Shown: positions 26,245 through 36,133, numbered from the stretch's first letter. The stretch: 49,581 nt of DNA from Variovorax sp. SG517 (GCF_013376045.1 NZ_JABMJG010000020.1:1-49581); one strand, 5' to 3'. The notes: generated by a model from the sequence alone, not told the origin. Numbers and translations are program-made.

Positions 26245-27090
26245 TCAGGCCAGCGCGCGCCGCAGCCGGCGGTGGCGCGCGTACTCCAGGCCGCCAACGC
26301 ACACGAGCAGCCAGGCCAGGCCGGTCAGCAGGCCGGCCACCACGTCGCTCGCGAAGTGCACCTGCAGGAAGATGCGGCTGCACGCGATGGTGACGATGGC
26401 GCCCGCGGCGGCCATCGCACCCGGCACATGCCATCGCACCGGCAGCGTGCGCAGCAGCAGATACAGCAGCATCCCGTAGCTCACGATCGCGCCCGCGCTG
26501 TGGCCGCTCGGAAAGCTGTAGCTCGTCTCCAGTGCCAGGCCGTGGTCGTGGATCGGGCGGGCCCGCGCGAAGATCTGCTTGAGCGCCGGGTTCAGCAACA
26601 CGATGCCGACCAGCGCGAGCACCCAGCCCAGCGCCAGTCCGCGATGCCGGTGCCGCCACAGCACGGCGGCCACCAGCACGCACACCGGCCCGAGGAAGGC
26701 CGCGTCGCCCAGGTGCGTGACCCAGCTGAACACCACCAGCGCGGCCCGCGGCAGGTTCGCAGCGATGGCGTCGGTCAGCGCGTGGTCAGCCTGGCCGAGC
26801 GCGTGGCCGTCGGAAATGTTCGAGGCGATCCACGCGAACAGGCTCGACGCCAGCAGGATCAGCACGAAGCCCGACGCGAAGGCGAGCGCGATGCGCGGCT
26901 CGCTGGGCTCTTCGGCGTCCTGCAGCCTGAAGTGCCGCTTCTGCAGCAGGTGGCAGGCTGCGCCGGCGCCGAGCACCGAGGCCGCGAGCAGCGAGAGGAA
27001 CCAGGGCAGCGCATGCGCGCCGAGATTTCCGGCGAAGACGACAAGCGGCGAAAGGGAGGGGAGGGAAGGAAGGGAGGCTTCTAGCGGCAT
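26245..27090 (-). CDS. PAP2-family membrane phosphatase
   Basis: A 281-aa membrane protein with about six hydrophobic segments and the three PAP2 motifs: KQIFARARP, YSFPSGHS and SRIFLQVHFASD. Such enzymes dephosphorylate phosphatidate, phosphatidylglycerophosphate or undecaprenyl pyrophosphate on the periplasmic side. The ATG at 27090 is 11 nt after the metallophosphoesterase stop, and a lipid-kinase gene starts the same operon. This supports a lipid or prenyl phosphate substrate. It converges with ansB with a 29-nt gap. Confidence 0.9.
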   Translation of the reverse strand: MPLEASLPSLPSLSPLVVFAGNLGAHALPWFLSLLAASVLGAGAACHLLQKRHFRLQDAEEPSEPRIALAFASGFVLILLASSLFAWIASNISDGHALGQADHALTDAIAANLPRAALVVFSWVTHLGDAAFLGPVCVLVAAVLWRHRHRGLALGWVLALVGIVLLNPALKQIFARARPIHDHGLALETSYSFPSGHSAGAIVSYGMLLYLLLRTLPVRWHVPGAMAAAGAIVTIACSRIFLQVHFASDVVAGLLTGLAWLLVCVGGLEYARHRRLRRALA

Positions 27091-27101
27091 GCGGCAGCAC
27101 C

Positions 27102-27923
27102 CTAAGGCCGCGCTGCCTCGCTGGCAAGGGAAAGGCCGAATACTTCGGCGCAGCCGAAGGCCTTGTCCTGCGCCACGTATTCCCAGCGTTCCACCCGGCA
27201 GGCGCGGGGGCCTTCGGCGATGTCCGTGCGCACCACGTTCACCGAGTTGGGGTGCCCCGCGCGCACCCGCCGCGACACGGCCGTGCCCGCCTGCACCGCC
27301 CACGCCGTGCGCGCGCAGCCCGGGAACGCGTCGTGCAGCGGCCGCACGAAGGGCAGGTGGATGTGGCCGCCCAGGATCAGGTCGGCGCCCGCCGCGCACC
27401 AGCGCGCCACCGCGCCTTCGCGCCCGTGCAGGCGGTTGCCCAGGTCCCGCGTGCGCGTGACCATCACCGGCTGGTGCGTCACTACCACGCGCAGTTGCCC
27501 GCGCGCTGCCGCCTCGAGCCGACTTGCCACGCGCTCGACCTGCTCGGCCGAGACCGCGCCGTCTTCATGCCGGTACCAGCGCGTGGTGTTGACCGCGACC
27601 ACCAGCCACCGGCCCGACTCGAACACAGGCTCGAGATCGTCGCCGAAGGCCTGGCGATAGCGCGCATACGGCGCGAACACGCGCGCCGCCAGGTGGATCA
27701 GCGGAATGTCGTGGTTGCCCGGAATGGCCAGCACCGGCGCGCCCAGCCGGTCGGCGAAGGCACGCGCCGCCGCGAACTGCGCCACGGTGGCGCGTTGCGT
27801 GATGTCGCCCGAGAGCACCACCAGCTCGGGCGCCAGCGCATGCGCCAGCCGCTCGAGCGCCTGCAGCACCTCGGGCTGCTCGGTGCCGAAGTGGGGGTCC
27901 GAGACCTGCAGCAGGCAGCTCAT
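27102..27923 (-). CDS. Calcineurin-like metallophosphoesterase
   Basis: A 273-aa cytoplasmic phosphoesterase with the complete metal-binding series: SDPHFG, LSGDITQ, IPGNHD, VVTHQPV and GGHIHLP. It resembles UDP-2,3-diacylglucosamine hydrolase or cyclic-nucleotide phosphodiesterase relatives, but the substrate cannot be fixed. ATG 27923 overlaps the stop of the lipid kinase as ATGA, so production of the two is coupled. Confidence 0.9.
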   Translation of the reverse strand: MSCLLQVSDPHFGTEQPEVLQALERLAHALAPELVVLSGDITQRATVAQFAAARAFADRLGAPVLAIPGNHDIPLIHLAARVFAPYARYRQAFGDDLEPVFESGRWLVVAVNTTRWYRHEDGAVSAEQVERVASRLEAAARGQLRVVVTHQPVMVTRTRDLGNRLHGREGAVARWCAAGADLILGGHIHLPFVRPLHDAFPGCARTAWAVQAGTAVSRRVRAGHPNSVNVVRTDIAEGPRACRVERWEYVAQDKAFGCAEVFGLSLASEAARP

Positions 27924-28921
27924 TCGCGCGCTGCCTCGAGTTCGGGCGCCGTCTCCTCCGGCCGCACCAGCCACAGCCGCTCGGGCGACACGCGGAACAG
28001 CAGCGGCATGTCGACCCAGCCGATCTCGCCGTCGGTCGCCACCTTCACGCGGCGCGGGCCCCGCTGCGCGAATGTCCGGCTCGCCTTGACGGTCAGCGAC
28101 TCGAACGGAAAGGTCAGCACCTCGTCGGCGTCGCCCAGCCGCCCGAGCGCGCCGCGCACCAGCAGCCCCGGCATCGACAGCGGCCCCACCGGCTTGAGCA
28201 CGATGGCGGCCAGCCGGCCCTGCTCGGGCGCATCGGCCTCGGGGATGCCGACCTGGTGCAGCTGCAACGGGTTGTTGCCGACGAACAGCGTCGGCGTGCG
28301 GATGTCGCGCTCCTTGCCGCGCCAGGCCATGCGCAGGTTCCAGTGCCGGTGGCCGCGCAGCACCGTCAGCAGCCCGGCGCCGAAGGCGATCCAGCGGCTG
28401 CGGCCGAAGCGCGACTTGTAGGTCTCGCGTTCCTCCAGCAAGTCGGCGTACAGGCCCATGCTGGCATTGACCAGGAACACCCGGTCGTTCACCAGCCCCA
28501 CCTGCACCGGCCGCGGCCGTTCGGTCAGCAGGATGTGCAGCGCCTGCGCGGTGTCGCGCGGGATGCCGTGGGTGCGGCTGAAGTAGTTGAAGGTGCCCTG
28601 CGGCAGCACGCCGAAGGCGCAGCCGCTGCCCAGCGTGGCCTGCGCCACCGCGTTGATGGTGCCGTCGCCGCCCGCGGCCACCACCACGCCGCCGGCCGCG
28701 CGAGCCCGCTCCACCGCCTCGCGCGCCAGCGCCTGCAGCCGGCCGGGTTCGTCGACCACGAAGATGCGCAGCCGCCGGCCGGCCGCGGCGCAGCCTTCCT
28801 CGATGACCCGGCGGGCCTCGGCGGCGTCCTCGCTGCCGGAGCCGGCGTTGAGCACGACGAAAAGGGGCGCATCGGGGGCGGAGGCGGTGTTGGGCGTCTC
28901 GGGCGGCTCGGGCACGGGCAT
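27920..28921 (-). CDS. Diacylglycerol kinase-family lipid kinase
   Basis: A 333-aa protein with the DAGK catalytic fold: LNAGSGSEDA near the N-terminus, the nucleotide loop AAGGDGTINAVAQ at about residues 82-94 and LPQGTFNYFSR. The C-terminal beta-sandwich contains VNASMGLYADLLEERE, the YegS/DgkB-like second domain. It phosphorylates a lipid hydroxyl such as diacylglycerol or sphingoid base; the substrate is not certain. It is the first gene of a three-gene operon with a phosphoesterase and a PAP2 phosphatase. The 228 nt up to the divergent glyQ hold no recognised feature. Confidence 0.9.
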   Translation of the reverse strand: MPVPEPPETPNTASAPDAPLFVVLNAGSGSEDAAEARRVIEEGCAAAGRRLRIFVVDEPGRLQALAREAVERARAAGGVVVAAGGDGTINAVAQATLGSGCAFGVLPQGTFNYFSRTHGIPRDTAQALHILLTERPRPVQVGLVNDRVFLVNASMGLYADLLEERETYKSRFGRSRWIAFGAGLLTVLRGHRHWNLRMAWRGKERDIRTPTLFVGNNPLQLHQVGIPEADAPEQGRLAAIVLKPVGPLSMPGLLVRGALGRLGDADEVLTFPFESLTVKASRTFAQRGPRRVKVATDGEIGWVDMPLLFRVSPERLWLVRPEETAPELEAARE

Positions 28922-29149
28922 GTCCAGGGATCTTGGGAAAAGCGGGTGGAAAAAAGAAGCGGGAGGGCGCGGGCGGCGGTGCGCCGTCGCGCGCGGCGGG
29001 AGGGGTGTTGTCGCACCCGCCGCCCGGCGCCGCCAGCAGGCGACTTCCCGCGCCGCTGTGGGAGAGTTGCCCTCCGAACGTAAAATCGCCCGCTTTCGCG
29101 GCGTGTCGCCGCGCTACCGTCCAATGTCCGGCCCGTGCCGGCCAGCTTC

Positions 29150-30076
<927 letters not shown>

Positions 30077-30100
30077 AGCGCCTTCGCGCACATCGCTCCC

Positions 30101-30652
30101 ATGCCCACCGTCTTCACCCACGTCGCCGTCCCGGTCTGCGCAGCCATTGCGCTGGGCACGCGGCGCGTGCCCGTGTCGGCGCTGCTGGTGGGCATGCTCG
30201 CGTCCATCGTTCCCGACTTCGACGGCCTGGCCTTCAAGCTCGGCATCGCCTACGGCGGCATGTCGGGGCACCGCGGCTTCACGCACACGCTGGTGTTCGC
30301 GCTGCTGCTGGGGCTTGCCGGCTGGTGGCTCGCGCCGCGCTGGGGCATGCGCCGGGCGGCGGGATGGGCGTGGGTCTCGCTGTGCACCATGTCGCATCCG
30401 CTGCTGGACATGCTGACCAACGGCGGCATCGGCATCGCCTTCTTCTGGCCCTTCAGCGACGTGCGCTACTTCAGCCCGTGGCGGCCCATCGAGGTGTCGC
30501 CGATCGCGCTGAAAAAGTTCTTCTCGCCGCGCGGCGCGCAGGTGCTGTTCAACGAGATGCTCACCGTGTGGGCGCCGTTGCTGGTGGTTTCGATGGCCGT
30601 GCTCCTCGCGCGCCGCAATGTGGAGCGGCGCACCGGCGCCGTCGCCGCATGA
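30101..30652 (+). CDS. YdjM-like membrane metal-dependent hydrolase
   Basis: A 183-aa inner-membrane protein of the LexA-regulated YdjM/DUF457-like hydrolase family. Several hydrophobic segments carry the putative metal ligands: IVPDFDGLAF, GHRGFTHTL and SHPLLDMLTNGG. No biochemical role can be assigned. It sits 24 nt after glyQ and about 100 nt before glyS, so it is probably co-transcribed with the synthetase genes. This may be an ancestral Comamonadaceae arrangement rather than a recent insertion, because its codon use equals its neighbours'. Confidence 0.82.
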   Translation: MPTVFTHVAVPVCAAIALGTRRVPVSALLVGMLASIVPDFDGLAFKLGIAYGGMSGHRGFTHTLVFALLLGLAGWWLAPRWGMRRAAGWAWVSLCTMSHPLLDMLTNGGIGIAFFWPFSDVRYFSPWRPIEVSPIALKKFFSPRGAQVLFNEMLTVWAPLLVVSMAVLLARRNVERRTGAVAA

Positions 30653-30753
30653 ATCGAGTCGTTCTTCCTCTTTCTTTCCCTTCCACGGCGCTGCCCCGTT
30701 GCGCGCCCGTGGCCGGTGCCGCTCGCGGCCCATTTCCTCCTATTCTCTGAGCC

Positions 30754-32886
30754 ATGTCGTCTGCCAGCCTTCTTGTCGAACTGTTTGTCGAGGAATTGCC
30801 GCCCAAGGCGCTGAAGAAGCTCGGTGACGCCTTTGCCGGCGTGCTGCGCGACCAGCTCGTGGCGCAGGGGCTCGCGCAGCCCGGTGCGGTGCTGACCCCG
30901 TACGCCTCGCCGCGCCGCCTGGCCGCGCACATCACGCACGTGGCCGAGCGCGCCGCCGACAAGGCCGTGTCGCAGAAGCTCATGCCCGTGGCCGTGGGCC
31001 TCGATGCCTCGGGTCAGCCCACGCCCGCGCTGCTCAAGCGCCTGGGCGCGCTCGGCGCCGACGCTTCCGCCGTGCCCGGCCTCAAGCGCGCCATGGACGG
31101 CAAGGCCGAAGCCCTGTTCTACGAAAGCACCGCCATGGGCGCCACGCTGGCCGAGGGCCTGCAGAAGGCGCTGGCCGAGGCGATCGCCAAGCTGCCGATT
31201 CCCAAGGTCATGAGCTACCAGCTCGAAAGCGGCTGCGAGCTGCCGGGCTGGACCAGCGTGAGCTTCGTGCGCCCCGCGCACGGCCTCGTGGCGCTGCACG
31301 GCGACGCCGTGGTGCCCGTCGAGGCGCTGGGCCTGAAGGCCGGCCGCGAAACGCACGGCCACCGCTTCGAGGCGGCGGTCGACCCGGTCGTGCTGCGCGA
31401 TGCCAACAGCTACGCGCTGCAGCTGCAGGAAGAAGGCGCCGTCATCGCGAGCTTCGAGGCACGCCGCGCCGAGATCGCGCGCCAGCTCGCGGCGGCCGCG
31501 GTGACGGTCGGCGGCGGCTCGGTGCCCATCGAAGACGAAGCCCTGCTCGACGAAGTGACCGCGCTGGTCGAGCGCCCGAACGTGCTGGTCTGCAGCTTCG
31601 AGCGCGAATTCCTCGAAGTGCCGCAGGAGTGCCTCATCCTCACGATGAAGGCCAACCAGAAGTACTTCCCGCTGCTCGACGCCTCGGGCAGGCTCACCAA
31701 CAGGTTCCTCGTCGTCAGCAACATCAGCCCGGAAGACGCGAGCGCTGTCATCGGCGGCAACGAGCGCGTGGTGCGCCCGCGCCTGGCCGACGCCAAGTTC
31801 TTCTTCGACCAGGACCGCAAGAAGTCGCTGGCCTCGCGCGTCGAGTCGCTGGGCAAGGTGGTCTATCACAACAAGCTGGGCACGCAGGGCGAGCGCGTGG
31901 AGCGCGTGATGCGCATCGCGCGCGGCATTGCAGAGAAGCTCGGCGACGCGACGCTCGCCGCGCACGCCACGCAGGCCGCCCAGCTCGCCAAGGCCGACCT
32001 CGTGACCGACATGGTTGGCGAATTCCCCGAACTGCAGGGCATCATGGGCCGCTACTACGCCCAGCACGACGGCCTCGACGCGTCGGTGGCCGACGCCATC
32101 GAGGACCACTACAAGCCGCGCTTCGCCGGCGACGAGCTGCCGCGCAACACCGTGGGCTTGGTAGTGGCGCTGGCCGACAAGCTGGAAACGCTGGTCGGCA
32201 TGTTCGGCATCGGCAACCTGCCCACCGGCGACCGCGACCCCTTCGCGCTGCGCCGCCACGCACTGGGCGTGATCCGCATGCTGATCGAGAAAGACCTGCC
32301 GCTGGGGCTCGACGCGCTGCTGCAGGAAACCGCCGCGCAGTTCGGCGGCATCGCCGGCTTCGAGAGCAGCCGCGCCACCGGCGAGCTGCAGGATTTCATC
32401 CTCGACCGCCTCGCCGGCAGCCTGCGCGAGCAGGGCGCCAGTGCCCAGGAAGTCGAGGCCGTGCTGGCCCCGCGCCCGCAGCGCCTGGGCGAGGTGCCCA
32501 AGCTGCTGGCCGCCGTGCGCGCCTTCGCCGCCCTGCCGGCCGCAGCCGCGCTGGCCGCCGCCAACAAGCGCATCGGCAACATCCTCAAGAAGGCCCCCGA
32601 GGCCGACGCGCACGTCAGCGAACTGCTGCTGCAGGAGCCCGCCGAGAAGGCGCTGCACGCCGCCATGGCGCAGGTCGTGCCCGCCGCCAACGCGCAGTTC
32701 GAAGCCGGCGACTACACCGCCTCGCTGCAGACGCTGGCCGCGCTGCGCGAGCCGGTCGACGCCTTCTTCGACGGCGTGATGGTCAACGCCGAGCAGGCCG
32801 ACCTGCGCCTGAACCGCCTGGGCCTGCTGATGTCGCTGCACGCCGCGATGAACCGCGTGGCGCAGCTCGAGCGGCTGGCCGTCTGA
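30754..32886 (+). CDS. glyS: Glycine--tRNA ligase beta subunit
   Basis: tRNA-binding subunit of the heterotetrameric synthetase, 710 aa, normal length. It begins LLVELFVEELPPKALKKL and has the typical SFVRPAHGLVALHG and MKANQKYFPLLD segments, the HD-like region with GRYYAQHDG, and a C-terminal anticodon-binding part ending DLRLNRLGLLMSLHAAMNR. It works with glyQ upstream. gmhB follows after 40 nt. Confidence 0.96.
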   Translation: MSSASLLVELFVEELPPKALKKLGDAFAGVLRDQLVAQGLAQPGAVLTPYASPRRLAAHITHVAERAADKAVSQKLMPVAVGLDASGQPTPALLKRLGALGADASAVPGLKRAMDGKAEALFYESTAMGATLAEGLQKALAEAIAKLPIPKVMSYQLESGCELPGWTSVSFVRPAHGLVALHGDAVVPVEALGLKAGRETHGHRFEAAVDPVVLRDANSYALQLQEEGAVIASFEARRAEIARQLAAAAVTVGGGSVPIEDEALLDEVTALVERPNVLVCSFEREFLEVPQECLILTMKANQKYFPLLDASGRLTNRFLVVSNISPEDASAVIGGNERVVRPRLADAKFFFDQDRKKSLASRVESLGKVVYHNKLGTQGERVERVMRIARGIAEKLGDATLAAHATQAAQLAKADLVTDMVGEFPELQGIMGRYYAQHDGLDASVADAIEDHYKPRFAGDELPRNTVGLVVALADKLETLVGMFGIGNLPTGDRDPFALRRHALGVIRMLIEKDLPLGLDALLQETAAQFGGIAGFESSRATGELQDFILDRLAGSLREQGASAQEVEAVLAPRPQRLGEVPKLLAAVRAFAALPAAAALAAANKRIGNILKKAPEADAHVSELLLQEPAEKALHAAMAQVVPAANAQFEAGDYTASLQTLAALREPVDAFFDGVMVNAEQADLRLNRLGLLMSLHAAMNRVAQLERLAV

Positions 32887-32926
32887 TCCCGACCACGACG
32901 CTTCCACTTCCAGGAGCGGCACCGCC

Positions 32927-33505
32927 ATGAAACTCGTCATCCTCGACCGCAACGGCACGATCAACGTGCATCGCGAAGACTTCGTGAAGAGCGACATCGA
33001 GTGGACGCCGCTGCCCGGTGCGCTGGAGGCGGTGGCGCGCCTCAACCATGCGGGCTGGCACGTGGTGATCGCGTCCAACCAGTCGGGCCTGGGCCGCGGC
33101 CTGTTCGACATGGCCTCGCTCAATGCGATGCACGCCAAGATGCACAAGATGCTCGCGGCCGTGGGCGGCAAGGTCGATGCGGTGTTCTACTGCCCGCACA
33201 GCCCCGACGAGGACTGCGACTGCCGCAAGCCCAAGCCGGGCCTGTTCCTGCAGATCGGCGACCGCTACGGCATCGACCTCGAGGGCGTGCCGACCTGCGG
33301 CGACAGCCTGCGCGACCTGCAGGCCGGCGCTGCCGCCGGCTGCGAGCCGCACCTGCTGCTCACGGGCATGGGCGCGGCCTGCCGCGGCGTCGATCCCCTT
33401 CCTTCCGAATACCCGGCGAACACGATGGTCCACGACGACCTCGCCGCCTTTGTCGATTTTCTGCTCGCGCGAGAAGCGCGGGATGCACTGCAGGTGGCTG
33501 TCTGA
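32927..33505 (+). CDS. gmhB: D-glycero-beta-D-manno-heptose-1,7-bisphosphate 7-phosphatase, variant motif I
   Basis: HAD phosphatase of the ADP-heptose pathway for LPS inner core. The 192-aa protein has the GmhB zinc-loop CPHSPDEDCDCRKPKPG and motifs SNQSGLGRG and CGDSLRDL. HAD motif I reads LDRNGTIN: the nucleophile D7 is present, but the second Asp of DxD, normally the general acid/base, is Asn (codon aac, 32951-32953). CAGGAG precedes the start. The stop overlaps the plsC start as TGATG. The substitution may alter or abolish activity, or be a lineage feature. Confidence 0.88.
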   Translation: MKLVILDRNGTINVHREDFVKSDIEWTPLPGALEAVARLNHAGWHVVIASNQSGLGRGLFDMASLNAMHAKMHKMLAAVGGKVDAVFYCPHSPDEDCDCRKPKPGLFLQIGDRYGIDLEGVPTCGDSLRDLQAGAAAGCEPHLLLTGMGAACRGVDPLPSEYPANTMVHDDLAAFVDFLLAREARDALQVAV

Positions 33506-34278
33506 TGGCGTTGTTCCGTTCCGTTCTCCACGCACTGTGGATGCTCGTCACCGTGGTGCCCTGGGGCATCATCATGTGCGTCAGCTCGCTCTGGAAGCGC
33601 GGCATTCCGCTCTACTGGATGGCCGAGCGGTGGCTCGGCTGGGCCATCGGCGGCGCGCGCGTGCTGCTGGGCATCAGGACCCGCGTGAGCGGCATGGAGA
33701 ACCTGCCCACCGACAAGCTCGCCGGCGCGGTCCTGCTGGTGAAGCACCAGTCCACGCTCGAGACCTTCCTGATGCCCACGCTGATGCCGCATCCGCTGGC
33801 CTACGTGTTCAAGAAGGAACTGCTCTACATCCCCTTCTTCGGCTGGGCGATGGCGCGGCTGGACATGATCCACATCGACCGCAGCCAGCGCGCGCAGGCC
33901 TTCAACAAGGTCGTGAACCAGGGCCGCAAGCTGCTCGCGCAGGGCATCTGGATCATCATGTTCCCCGAGGGCACGCGCATTCCGCGCGGACAGAAGGGCA
34001 CGTACAAGAGCGGCGGCACGCGGCTGGCCTGCGAGACCGGCGTGCCGGTGATCCCGATCGCCGTGACCTCGGCCAAGGTGTGGCCGCGCAAGGCCTTCAT
34101 CAAGCGTCCGGGCGTGGTCGACGTGTCCATCGGTCCGGCCATTCCCAGCGTGGGCCGCAAGCCCGACGAGCTGATGCGCGAGGTCGAGGAATGGATCGAG
34201 GCCGAGATGCGCCGCCTCGACCCCGAGGCCTACGCCGGCAGCTCCCCGCAGCCCGCGCAGCAGGAAGCGGTGAGCTGA
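33505..34278 (+). CDS. plsC: 1-acyl-sn-glycerol-3-phosphate acyltransferase (PlsC-like)
   Basis: A 257-aa membrane acyltransferase that makes phosphatidate from lysophosphatidate. It has an N-terminal transmembrane segment (LHALWMLVTVVPWGIIMCV), block I as KHQSTLETF, an HX4E variant of the usual HX4D, and block III as FPEGTRIPRGQKGTYK. Block IV is VPVIPIAVTS. The start overlaps the gmhB stop. Other acyl acceptors are possible because the family is broad. Confidence 0.9.
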   Translation: MALFRSVLHALWMLVTVVPWGIIMCVSSLWKRGIPLYWMAERWLGWAIGGARVLLGIRTRVSGMENLPTDKLAGAVLLVKHQSTLETFLMPTLMPHPLAYVFKKELLYIPFFGWAMARLDMIHIDRSQRAQAFNKVVNQGRKLLAQGIWIIMFPEGTRIPRGQKGTYKSGGTRLACETGVPVIPIAVTSAKVWPRKAFIKRPGVVDVSIGPAIPSVGRKPDELMREVEEWIEAEMRRLDPEAYAGSSPQPAQQEAVS

Positions 34279-34302
34279 GGAAGAGAGAGGAAGGAGCCCG
34301 CC

Positions 34303-35268
34303 ATGGGGGGACTGCTCCGGTTCACGATGGACCTCTTCGAGGGGCTGGGCAGCGAATTCGCGCCGCCGGCTCCCGCGCCGGCACGGCCGCGCCGGTCCAA
34401 AACGAAGCCCCAGCCGCCGGTTGCGCCGCCGGCCGTCGTGGCGCCGGCCGAGGAGCTCGTCGACCCGCATGCGCCGCCGGCGGTGCCGCTGGCCGACACG
34501 CTGACGCTCGCGAGCTTCGTGCATCCGCAGGCCACCCGCGAGGTGGTGCTCGGCTCGGCGCGCGTGGCCTATGAATTCAAGCGCGGCAAGCGCAAGACGA
34601 TCGGCTTCCTGGTCGGGGCCGACGGGCTGTCGGTGCGCGCGCCGCGATGGGTGGCGCTGCGTGACGTCGATGCCGCCGTCCGCGAGAAATCAGACTGGAT
34701 CCTGCGCAAGCTGACGGAGACGCGGCAGCGCCATGCACGCGTCGAAGCCACGCGCATCGAATGGAAGGACGGCGCGGGCTTTCCGTTCCTGGGCGAGCAG
34801 ATCGTGCTGCGGCTCGACCCGAAGCACGGCTTTGCAAGCGTCGGCGGGACGCTCGATCCGGCCGAGGGCGACGGGCCCCGGGTCCTGAGGCTGGCCGTGT
34901 CGCAGAACGCCGAGCCTTCGCAGATCAGGGATGCCGCGCAGGCCTGGCTCATGCGGCAGGCGCGCAAGCTGTTCATCGAGCGGCTGGACCACTTCGCGCC
35001 GCTGCTCGGGGTGCGGTGGGAGAAGCTGTCGCTTTCCAATGCGGCCACGCGATGGGGGAGTGCGAGTGCGGATGGGTCGATTCGGCTCAACTGGCGGTTG
35101 ATTCACTTCCGGCTGCCGGTGATCGACTATGTCGTTGCGCATGAGCTGGCGCATCTGCGGGTCATGGATCACTCGCATCGGTTCTGGGAGACCGTGGAGA
35201 GTGTCTTGCCGGACTATGGGGTGTTGAGGCAGCAGCTCAAGGATGAGGCTGTTCCTCGTTGGAATTGA
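34303..35268 (+). CDS. YgjP/DUF45-type zinc metallopeptidase
   Basis: A 321-aa protein with a Pro/Ala-rich N-terminal 60 residues, then the YgjP-like domain (FKRGKRKTIGFLV, IEWKDGAGFPFLG) and the zinc site VAHELAHLRVMDHSHRFW near residues 278-295. The segment TRWGSASADGSIRLNWRL is a family hallmark. AAGGAG stands 6 nt before ATG 34303; ATG 34327 (MDLFEGLG) is an alternative. Substrate unknown. From about 35030 to the stop the codons shift to GGG, GTT, GAT and CGG, unlike the rest of the gene. Confidence 0.88.
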   Translation: MGGLLRFTMDLFEGLGSEFAPPAPAPARPRRSKTKPQPPVAPPAVVAPAEELVDPHAPPAVPLADTLTLASFVHPQATREVVLGSARVAYEFKRGKRKTIGFLVGADGLSVRAPRWVALRDVDAAVREKSDWILRKLTETRQRHARVEATRIEWKDGAGFPFLGEQIVLRLDPKHGFASVGGTLDPAEGDGPRVLRLAVSQNAEPSQIRDAAQAWLMRQARKLFIERLDHFAPLLGVRWEKLSLSNAATRWGSASADGSIRLNWRLIHFRLPVIDYVVAHELAHLRVMDHSHRFWETVESVLPDYGVLRQQLKDEAVPRWN

Positions 35269-35288
35269 TTGCCTTGCTTTGGTTTTTT

Positions 35289-35318
35289 CCCGGGGCCGGG
35301 CCGAGACCCGGCCTCGGG
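35289..35318. repeat. GC-rich hairpin between convergent genes
   Basis: CCCGGGGCCGGG and CCCGGCCTCGGG are 12-bp inverted arms with one mismatch and a 6-nt loop, preceded by TTTTTT. No U-tract follows on either strand, so it is not a textbook terminator, but it lies exactly between two convergent genes. The TTTTCCCGGGGCCGGG part recurs after thiC at 49071. Confidence 0.6.
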
Positions 35319-35362
35319 AAGCAACCACTCAGCAGACATCAGCAAGCACAGCGAGCAACAGC

Positions 35363-36133
35363 TCAACGTGCGTGCGTAACACCCCCATCCACAACCAACG
35401 TAGACCCCATCACATAGTCCCCGGCCCTGGACGCAAGGTAGATGGCAGCCCCGGCCATGTCCTCCGGCACCCCGATCCGCCCCGCAGGAATCCGCCCCTT
35501 GATCTCATCCCCGTGATCCCGGGCAACCTTGTTCATGTCCGAAGCAAACGCCCCGGGCGCAATCGCACTCACCACGATGCGGTCCTGCGCCAGCCGCAGC
35601 GCCATGCGGCGCGTGAGCTGAATCAAGCCGGCCTTGCTGGCCGCATAGGAATACGTCTCCTGCGGATTGATCGAGATGCCGTCGATCGAGGCAATGTTGA
35701 TCACCTTCGCCAGATGATCCGTCGCGGCCTTCTTCAGCATCGGCGTCAGCGCCTTCGTCAGGAAGAAGGGCGTCTTCAGGTTCAGGTCCACCACCTTGTC
35801 CCAGCCGCTTTCGGGAAACTCTTCGTAAGGCGCGCCCCAGGCCGCGCCTGCGTTGTTCACCAGGATGTCCAGCGAGCCTTCGTGCTTCGCATAGGCATCG
35901 ACCAGCGCCTGCGCGCCCTCGACGGTGGACACGTCCGCCGGCAGCGACACGCAGTGCCCGAAGGCCGACAGCTCCTTCGCCGTCTCGTCGCAGGCCGCGG
36001 CCTTGCGCGCCGAGATGTACACGCGCGCGCCCTGCGCCAGGAAGCCTTCGGCGATCATGCGGCCGATGCCGCGCGAACCGCCGGTGATCAGCGCGGTGCG
36101 GCCTTTCAGCGAGAAGAGTTGGGTGGTGTCCAT
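35363..36133 (-). CDS. SDR-family NAD(P)-dependent oxidoreductase
   Basis: A 256-aa short-chain dehydrogenase. The nucleotide motif is TGGSRGIG, the structural NNAG is at LVNNAGAAWG, the catalytic Ser is in NIASIDG and Tyr-Lys in TYSYAASKAG. The end reads GSTLVVDGGV, the classical SDR C-terminus. It resembles gluconate 5-dehydrogenase and 3-oxoacyl-ACP reductase relatives; the substrate is unknown. AGGAG stands 10 nt upstream of ATG 36133. The last 150 nt of coding sequence use GGG, GTT and GAT codons unlike the first part. It converges with the metallopeptidase gene. Confidence 0.9.
   Translation of the reverse strand: MDTTQLFSLKGRTALITGGSRGIGRMIAEGFLAQGARVYISARKAAACDETAKELSAFGHCVSLPADVSTVEGAQALVDAYAKHEGSLDILVNNAGAAWGAPYEEFPESGWDKVVDLNLKTPFFLTKALTPMLKKAATDHLAKVINIASIDGISINPQETYSYAASKAGLIQLTRRMALRLAQDRIVVSAIAPGAFASDMNKVARDHGDEIKGRIPAGRIGVPEDMAGAAIYLASRAGDYVMGSTLVVDGGVTHAR

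Noticed and set aside
29060..29090. TTGCCC and TAAAAT as a glyQ promoter
   Set aside because: Their spacing is 8 nt, far too short for a sigma70 promoter.
30466..33171. About 900-codon minus-strand frame opposite glyS
   Set aside because: Antisense shadow of glyS with biased composition and no domain signature.
35289..35318. Hairpin as intrinsic terminator between convergent genes
   Set aside because: Neither strand has a U-tract after the stem, so I list it as a repeat hairpin only.
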